DNA from: Taxillus chinensis
Lineage: Eukaryota > Streptophyta > Magnoliopsida > Santalales > Loranthaceae
NCBI GenBank assembly: GCA_023512835.1
Contig: CM042084.1
Span: 45,493,609 to 45,557,608 of the forward strand
Length of the DNA: 64,000 nt
Reading direction: 5' to 3'
Part shown: positions 57,386 to 64,000 of the stretch, in pieces
Numbering within the stretch: position 1 is the first letter of the stretch
How the letters are laid out: each line of letters begins with the position of its first letter
Notes under the pieces: model-generated
The model's database searches: none
The model's input: only the letters and a program-made list of their open reading frames with translations
What the model was told of the DNA's origin: nothing
Made by a program: the position numbers and the translations under genes

Positions 57386-57549
57386 CTTCCAGCCGGATGC
57401 CTTCTCGTAGCTGCGCCAGCAACAGTGCATGTCCTCCAACGGACTGCCCCGCACCCGGGCCCTCATGGGCAGATGACTCATCAGCCACTGCCCCGGATGC
57501 ACGTGTCACTCTCCTCGGTGGCATTCTTACTACAGGAAGTAAGAAGTAC
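57386..57549 (-). pseudogene. Chromovirus B gag N-terminus and leader
   Basis: Minus strand ATG at 57522-57524, 'MPPRRVTRASGAVADESS', through '..LREGIRLE', where insertion A interrupts. It matches the first 45 codons of A gag. 57525-57549 is the last piece of the B leader before insertion C. Confidence 0.88.
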
Positions 57550-58348
57550 TGTAATGACCCGTGTGTAAGAAGTTAACCACAAACACCTTGGATGTTGGTG
57601 CACAAGTTTGAGGTAAGAGATGAGCCCAAGAGGGGACTTTTGGGAGGTGCATGTGACAAGTGATAACGTGCATTTATGCCCTAGGAAGATGCTATGCATA
57701 TACATGCAATTTTAAGCTGTTTTGGCAGATTTTGGAGCTCACTTTTGGTATAGTAGATGGCCTCAAACAATTGCCGTGCAAGAACAAAAGTTTCTTAGAA
57801 TGAGGTCCTCTATCTACCACAGAAATTTCAGAGCATTTGGAGCTGCACGTGAATTCACCCATTTCACGTGCAAGCATATTTTTGCTTCTCAGACCTCTAT
57901 AAGATGCAAGGAGGCTTGGGGTGAAGTTTGAGTGCATTTGGAGCTGCACGCCAATTGGGGAATTGGCGTTCGGATTGGCGTGCGAGGCATGTTTTTGCAT
58001 GGTTACCTTGGTTTTGTCATTCTAATCATCTTTTCCCAAAGGACCATGTTGGAATTGTGAATATTTTGGTGTGTATGGATGTGGGAAGGTCATAGCTTGT
58101 TCCATCAAAACTACGTCGTTTTGATGCTGGAATTCACTTAATCAAAACTACATCGTTTTGATGTTGTGTTGTCTATATAAGGAGGAGAAGCCCCTTTGTT
58201 TTAGGTTTAGGGTTTGTTGCTCCACCAGCCGTCGCAAAGAGAGAGAGAGAGAGGGGGGGGGGGGAAGGAGCGCTTCTTGTGGTTGCCGGAGCGTCTTGCG
58301 TGGGTGGTCGGAGTCTTGTGTGGAAGCGGGAGCAGGAGAACATACAAG

Positions 58349-59281
58349 GTAGGGGTTCTATTATTCCTAAATCCTCCTCTGTCCTAGGGTTCTAGGGCAG
58401 ATTATGAATTATACCTGTTTATATATATATGTAATCCATATAGGTGTGATCTCCTATATGGATGTTGGCCTTCAATGGCGGTTTTTGATGTATTTTGGTG
58501 TTGGATGGTGAGTGAATATCAAGTGTTCGATAAAATGCCTGTGTGAATATGCCTAGTATGTGTTTGATAATATGCCTGTGTGGCTGGGTTTGTGGGTTTG
58601 TGAATGTATGCATGTTAAACGTTTGGTAAAATACCTGTGAGACTCTACATGTCAAGTGTTTGATTTTATGCCTCATTGGCTGTGCGGACCAAGTGTTTGG
58701 CATTATACCTGTGAAAGTGTGTATGCTACGTGTTTGGTTTAATGCCTGTGTGACCTTGTATGTTGTGTTTGTGGAACCCGGTGGCTGTGGGAGCCCGGGA
58801 CTGGAACTGTTAGCCCATGTGGCTAAGCCTATATGGCCGTGGATATGTTAGCCCGTGTGGCTAAGCCTATATGGCCGTGGATATGTTAGCCCGTGTGGCT
58901 AAGCCTATATGGCCATGGATATGTTAGCCCGTGTGGCTAAGCCTATATGGTCGTGGATATGTTAGCCCGTGTGGCTAAGCCTATATGGCCGTGGATATGT
59001 TAGCCCGTGTGGCTAAGCCTGAGTGGCTGTGGATATGTTAGCCCGTGTGGCTAAGCCTGAGTGGCTGTGGATATGTTAGCCTATATGGCTAAGCATGTAT
59101 GGCTGTGGATAGGTGTGTTCCGTGTGATTGTGGAATACAACCTGTTTATATCTTATTGTCACTACACTGCACCTGTACACACCCTCATGTAGCCGCTAGG
59201 AACATGGCAAGGGTTGGGGAGACTTGATCCCTACTGAGCTGTGGTTGCTCACCCCTCCTACTGTGTTTGCTTGTTTTCCAG
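58349..59281 (+). other. Candidate LTR leader intron (C), 933 nt
   Basis: Donor-like ACAAG|GTAGGGG and acceptor-like TTGTTTTCCAG|GG, branch-like TGCTCAC before the acceptor. Confidence 0.4.
58805..59115 (+). repeat. 38-bp minisatellite in LTR C
   Basis: About eight units of 'gttagcccgtgtggctaagc' plus 'ctatatggccgtggatat'. LTR K has about four diverged units (23740-23920). Confidence 0.95.
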
Positions 59282-59598
59282 GGACTTACAGGCGTTAGGT
59301 GGATACACCAAGGTGGAAGACCATCTTCGTTTTATTGTTCACTTCAGTAAATGTAATTTTATAATTTATGTAACCCCAAGGGGGGAAATGTACTAAGGGA
59401 TTGAATTGTAGTAAGGAACCTAGTTGGTTTGTGAACCTTTGGTGTTTGATATTAAATAAAGATGTAGCTTGTTTGATTTATTGAAATTGTTAGTTTTTCT
59501 TGTGTGGCATATAGTGATCCAACCCCGTTGCCTCCGTGTGGGTGAATGGGGAGTCACGTACCTGTTTCCTCGGGTTTGAAATTCGGGGCGTGACAATA

Positions 59599-59610
59599 TG
59601 GTATCAGAGC
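59599..59610 (+). other. Primer binding site of C
   Basis: TGGTATCAGAGC, complementary to initiator-Met tRNA, three bases after the LTR. Confidence 0.93.
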
Positions 59611-60298
59611 ATGGTCTAGTTGGCCTAGGGTAGTGGGCGGACCTGGTTATCCTAAGTCCTTTGGAGGAGCCTGGAGGGACATGCCTGATCAACATGGTCC
59701 TCTTTGAGCCTTTAAGGTGTACTTGGGGTAGTCCAGACCCGAGGTAGGATTTGCATGCATTGGCATTAGGGCACTAGTTGCATTTGTTGTCTTTGTGTGA
59801 TTGTGTGGGTAACCAAGATAAAGCATGTGAGAGAAAATATGAAGAACATGTTTTAAATTGTGCAACTCTGATTAACTCTGATTTTATGATAACTTGAGCC
59901 GTGTGCTTGTGGAATTGCTGTTTGTGCAATGTGGTTTAATGAGAACTGAAATGTGTGTAGTGTGTGTAATTGCATGGATAAATGGTTTGAATGTGACAAA
60001 GTTTCAATTGTGCAACTCTGAAATTTTGTGATGGTTCGAGCATGAAAACATGGAAAAGAATTTGTGGTATTGAAACTAAGTGCTTGTGAACGTGAAGCTT
60101 GTGAAATGTGAATGAACGAAAAATAAAATAAAATAAAATAAAATAATGTTGGTGTTCTGTGAATGATTGAGTATGTGCCTTCGTATGGTATTGTGTGGAG
60201 GAAGCGATGTTGTGTTCAAAACGATGAGATATCCACTTAAGTATAGATTATATGTGCAATGTAAAGGTGTGAACTTGTATAGTTTGTGATGTGCATCC
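59611..60298 (+). other. Element C leader
   Basis: Non-coding leader between primer site and the gag stub. It includes an (AAATA)n-like run at 60118-60145. D has the same sequence in reverse from 16316 downward. Confidence 0.75.
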
Positions 60299-60601
60299 AT
60301 GAAATTGTGTGGCGATAATGCATGTTTTGAGGTTAGTTATAGCTCAGAATGCCTTTTCGTGGAGCCAATATCTCCGAAAATTGTAACTTGTGCGACTATT
60401 GAGGTAGCAGAGAAGCCCGCCCCTCGGGCTGGGCAAGTGGGTGAGCTGCAGGATGTAAGTAATGATCTAATCATGGCAGAGGTTGGCATCTTAAGCCTGG
60501 TAATTCAAGAGTTGAAGGATGAAATTCGACAACTGATTAAGAGCGAGGTACGTCGAGAGCTATCAACCCACATCATCGGGGGGATCTTGGGTGAAGATTA
60601 A
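60299..60601 (+). CDS. Short gag-like N-terminal frame of C
   Basis: A 100-codon frame. Its second half is amphipathic and charged ('VIQELKDEIRQLIKSEVRRE'), similar in style to the helix near the N-terminus of A and B Gag. No capsid core follows. The D copy (about 15716-16050) corresponds. It is unclear whether it is expressed; a non-autonomous element would depend on proteins of A/B-type relatives. Confidence 0.45.
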   Translation: MKLCGDNACFEVSYSSECLFVEPISPKIVTCATIEVAEKPAPRAGQVGELQDVSNDLIMAEVGILSLVIQELKDEIRQLIKSEVRRELSTHIIGGILGED

Positions 60602-60659
60602 TTGAAGCATAGTTGTCCTGATCAGCAGAAGGGGCTCAAGAGGTAGAGACCAGTTTCCC

Positions 60660-60830
60660 AAAGGGGTTGTTCTTGCAATGGACAACCGGGACATTGGAAA
60701 AGAGTATGGCAGGAAGAAGTACTAGTGTCGCATCTGTGGAAAAGTAGGACATCTCCAGACAGTCTGTTTTGGTAAAGCAAGGCATGGTGCTAGAGGACTA
60801 GCTCAGCGAGCTAGGGATAAAGCAAAATAA
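60660..60830 (+). pseudogene. Element C zinc-knuckle segment
   Basis: 60726-60830 reads 'CRICGKVGHLQTVC', a complete CX2CX4HX4C knuckle, then a basic tail to TAA at 60828-60830. Just upstream, in another frame, 'CNGQPGHWKRVW' is a decayed first knuckle. Two adjacent knuckles match the nucleocapsid of A and B. It has no start codon of its own. Confidence 0.7.
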
Positions 60831-63700
60831 AAATAAAAATAAAAATTTCAAACCTTGTTTAGGGGCCGAAGACTATCAAGTGAGGCTAGGAGGAGAGCAT
60901 GGCAGAACTTTCCTTAGTCAAGGGTACGATTTTGATTCTCGCGTGTTAAGATTTCTGTTTAGTGGTGGTACCATATTCCTTTAGGTTGAGTCTCGTGCTG
61001 GATTAGGTGAGGCTGGGTGAACCTTTGATTGCTGCGTTTCTAGCAATTTAATTAAGACACTTGTGATAGAGGGGTATTTTCGCTGGGTGGGCTCTTGAGC
61101 CACTGTTTTATGTTAGGTGAGGCTTAGAAGGTTGTTTGAGTTACCATTTTGGATGGACGTAGTTGGGGACCTACTAGAGAATAAATGAGTAAAATAAATA
61201 AAAATATATATATGACACCAAAAGACTAATAAATTACTAATGGTTATAAACAGTTGTTGGAAAGAGTTGGTGGTTTTAATATGGTCTAAAGTGTTGATCG
61301 TATCTTTGTGTGGTAGTCAATTTTGGGCGCCCGTGTGTGAGGAAAGTAATAAATGTTACTGTGTGACCCCTAATACTCTGGCGTAGGTGAGATTACCTCT
61401 GGCCTAGCTAGCCTAGGAAGCTGGAGGCATGAGTTAGTGGCTTATGGGTAGTGCGTGACCCCGCGGTGGCAACCTTGAGTAATAGAAATGTGTTTTCATG
61501 TGAGTAGAGGTTCTTTTGGTAAGAAGGATATTCTTTTGGTAACCTTTCCAAGTGTCACGGTTGAGGGAAGAAATTGCCACTAGTATAACCCACTCCTTGA
61601 GTCATTGAGATTTAAATTGATTGGCGAGAGTGGTGTGGTTTTAAGGTTCTTATGGGTGTCCTGTGGAGGTGGCTGCAAATTCTTGGGTGGCCAAACATTG
61701 ACCACGTGTCATGCTGGTGGTGTGTGAAAGACCTTGGATAATGTTTATAGGATATGTGGTGAAATGGGTTTGCATGTGTATACAAATGTGATGAGTTCTG
61801 GAACTAGGTTATGAGTAAGTTTATAGGATCGTGCCCAGTAAACCCAATCAGTGCAAGCAGGCAAGCGAGTGAGATTGGGCAGGCCTTGTTTGGGTTTTTC
61901 CTCATAATTTGGAGACATCTTCCGAGGGGTTGAGGATGTACTCCTGGTGGTAGGACCATTCCGTTAATCCATGTCGTGTGGGTAATAGGCTTAGAAGAGG
62001 CGAGTAGGTGGGGGCTAGTATGTCCTCTCTTACATGTGTTCTACACAGTAGTTTATTTCGTGTGTTGTGGTTGCTTTGTTTTGTTGTGTGTGTTGCATAT
62101 GTGTTAAAGGGGTATAGCAAAGTTCTTATGTGTGGGTCTCGTGGCAGACATATGCAGAGGAGTAGGAGGTGATGCATGCACATATTATGTGCGGTGTGGG
62201 ATAAAGAGGGGTGTTATGTGTAATGTTGATGCTATTCCATGTCACGTGTGATGGCATGCTAAGTTAAAGTGTGAAAGTATTGATGAGTTGTGATTCACTG
62301 AATGGAGTCAGATGTGAGTTTTGCTTGTAAAGGGTATTAGTGCTACCCCTTTGGGGGAGATTTGTGTCCTGCGGCTATCATGGGGTCCTCATGCTACATA
62401 TGTTCTTCTTGAAAGTCTTTCGTGTGCGCTTTGATGCGGTAAGTGAGATGGTCCACGCCATCAAAGTGTTGGTGTGTTTGGGAGCTACGTGAATGTCCCG
62501 AATAAGGAGTTTGCATGTCTTGTTTCTTGCGCCTACCCGGAGGAATTGCAGTGACCATATTAAGCTGCGGCTAGAGCCTGAGTATTTCTTGGTCCATTTG
62601 AGTGTTTTGCTGGTGTGTTGAGATAAAACGTAATAGTTGATATAGCGGAGTTGGTGGGCCATGAGGTGGAGTATGTCTTGAAGGCATGGGATTTTCTTGT
62701 GACCTGTGAGTGGTGACACAGAGGATTCCATTGTGGTCAGGTTGCAGATAGGAGAGTTTCCAGTGTGGGGAGAACTATGTTGTTCATAACAACTCGGCGT
62801 CAAGGGATTCCTATCGCGTGGCCCGTCTGCTAACTTGGTAAGGCATTATCTCTTGGGTTGTACGGTAAGCCTCAGTTGTGAAGGCTATGTGGGACCTTGG
62901 CGGATCTCTATTTAACCGTGATCAAGGAGGTCGATTCTCAAAGTCGGTGACTAGTGATAGCCCGATAGTGGGTTTTGGTCTTACCATGGTTGTGTGTGTG
63001 GTGCTGCATTTACTATTTTTAGTGCATCCTTGGACTCCGTTGGGCGCCAGGTTGACTGCAACCGAGTGGTTGAGGGCACACTCCATTCTCGTGTTTCTGT
63101 GTCCAGGCTTGTACTCCGTTCTGCGTCACCATCGACATTTGGTGGGGTTTTAATGTTCCTTGCTTGAGTGAGGTGGTTTTCGCAGTGATGATGGTGCTGC
63201 TGAGGTGAGCTCCCTGTGTGAGAATGTGATTGTGGTTTGCATAACGCTATCCTATTTGTTTCTGTTTCATTGTGACCTCTTTGTGCTTGCTGTTAGGGTG
63301 AGGTCTACCTACGGGCTGAGGCTGCGTTGACTTCAAATCCCAATTGTTGGGTATTTTGCGTTGTGGAGTGTTGGTCCCATCGTGCCGCGAGTTGGCATCT
63401 CCAACATTTGTGGTAATGACTGCATTATGTGTTGCTTTGATCTTTTTCTGTTGTTTACTATTTGGTTTCCCTTTTTGGGGACGAAAAGTCCAAAGGTGGG
63501 ACGGTTGTGAGGAAACTCCCAACGGCTGCGTTTGTATGGTATTGGTGACAGGGCAGTGGAACGTTAAACGTGTAGTAGTGTTTTGTGAGTTGTTCATTGT
63601 GGTGGTGTTGCTGTGAGTTGGTCTGTGACCTAGGTAATTGGTTAAACGTGTTGGCGATGGGAGTATATGTCTTACATCTTTGTGACATGTGACTACTTGT
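60831..63700 (+). other. Element C shared non-coding interior
   Basis: No retroelement domain on the sense strand. It is collinear with 12700-15450 of D in the opposite orientation. An antisense frame of 141 codons (62378-62803, minus) starts 'MTPSCYEQHSSPHT'; the D copy has the same peptide but two stops. I cannot recognise its product, and it may be chance. A 'ggggacgaaaagtccaaaggtggg'-like phrase near 63478 resembles the PPT neighbourhood. Confidence 0.7.
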
Positions 63701-63711
63701 GAAGTATGTGT

Positions 63712-63791
63712 TAGGTGAGGAGGAGACGTGGGAGCGTGAGTCCATGAGCCGTGAGCAGCACCCAGAATTGTTCGAGGACGAACAATCTTAA
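63712..63791 (+). pseudogene. Residual chromodomain-pol C-terminus in C
   Basis: Reads '[18 protein letters not shown]' then 'FEDEQS' and TAA at 63789-63791. Same join as in D. The following 209 bp are 3' non-coding. Confidence 0.82.
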
Positions 63792-64000
63792 GCGTGGGAG
63801 GTGGCTGTTGGTGGCTGTTGGCCTAGGGATAGTGATGTGTTTTCTTGTGTTAGTTGTGTATGATTTGGTGTATTTGTTTTGTCTTTTAGACATGTGTTCA
63901 TATTTGTGATGTGTTTTGAGATGTGTATTTGTGACATGCGGATATGTGTTGCTATGGATTATGGTGGTACCTTGTTATGTGTTGTGCGCGGTGTATGACC

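Larger units (their letters stand above)
41807..57549 (-). mobile_element. Chromovirus B, interrupted by A and cut by C
   Basis: Minus-strand Ty3/gypsy element with 3' LTR 41807-43644 (J), PPT about 43645-43660, pol 43983-47110, gag 47208-48419, then insertion A (48421-57385), then gag N-terminus and leader 57386-57549. Insertion C starts at 57550, so the primer site and 5' LTR lie outside the window. A chromodomain at the end of pol and long LTRs suggest the Tekay/Del branch. Confidence 0.9.
57550..59595 (+). mobile_element. Element C 5' LTR
   Basis: 2046 bp, the longest of the family here. First U3 hairpin intact (57844-57872), second partly broken (57945-57970), TATA 58173-58182, GA tract followed by a G-run, covarying hairpin 58435-58462, minisatellite 58805-59115, AATAAA near 59455, terminal GGGCGTGACA. 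Confidence 0.93.
57550..64000 (+). mobile_element. Non-autonomous chromovirus-related element C
   Basis: Plus strand, running out of the window. 5' LTR 57550-59595, intact primer site 59599, leader, gag stub 60299-60601, knuckle 60726-60830, about 2.9 kb without pol, and the last codons of a chromodomain pol before a stop near 63791; the PPT and 3' LTR lie beyond 64000. The left flank 'agtac' (57545-57549) would be the target duplication. Interior collinear with D. Confidence 0.9.

Noticed and set aside
50201..59610. tRNA gene suggested by the TGGTATCAGAGC strings
   Set aside because: These are primer sites next to LTR ends; no cloverleaf or A/B boxes around them.

Overview
The window is a pile of nested LTR retrotransposons from a flowering-plant nuclear genome. 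Evidence for a plant, probably a eudicot: Athila-type Ty3/gypsy, chromodomain Ty3/gypsy and Sirevirus-like Ty1/copia elements, long LTRs, tRNA-type primer sites and 5-bp target duplications. The species cannot be named from the sequence. No host protein gene, tRNA, rRNA or CRISPR array was found. Nearly every open frame is a retroelement gene or a piece of one.

Nesting, from outside in. Copia element L (primer site 2318, gag to 3217) was hit by copia element H (5' LTR 3218-5162, gag 5205-5915, 3' LTR from 40768). H gag was hit by chromovirus LTR F (5916-6541, 8386-8758 and 39616 to about 40320). F holds solo LTR G (6542-8380, TSD TTGAT) and a 13-kb Athila-like element E on the minus strand (8759-39610, TSD GTGAT). 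E holds three insertions: element D (10327-17765, minus, TSD TTAGA), solo LTR K (23166-24350, TSD GCCAG) and Sirevirus-like element I (26797-35895, TSD GGCTT). The H 3' LTR was hit by chromovirus B (41807 to 57549, minus), which was hit by a complete but frame-broken chromovirus A (48421-57385, plus, TSD CTTCC) and by element C (57550 to beyond the window end, plus).

Coding content. E keeps gag, protease, RT, RNase H and integrase. In the slot where Athila elements carry an env-like gene it has a 794-codon frame split by one TAG, whose C-terminus is a Ulp1/SENP-like (C48) cysteine protease with all four catalytic positions present. I has a coiled-coil gag, protease and half an integrase, then a GC-rich env-slot frame; RT and RNase H are gone. 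A and B have gag-pol with a C-terminal chromodomain. C and D are copies of one non-autonomous family with a gag stub and about 3 kb of shared non-coding interior.

Most unusual signals. (1) Every chromovirus LTR complete enough to test has a conserved splice-donor-like site after its leader and a branch-plus-acceptor-like site 665-933 nt downstream, with copy-specific minisatellites between them, as if the LTR carried its own intron. (2) U3 regions of chromovirus and Athila LTRs share hairpin cassettes whose arms differ between copies yet stay complementary. (3) The Athila-like element carries a C48 protease. (4) The two LTRs of A differ largely by single-base indels, which may reflect assembly error, so its frameshifts should be treated with caution.
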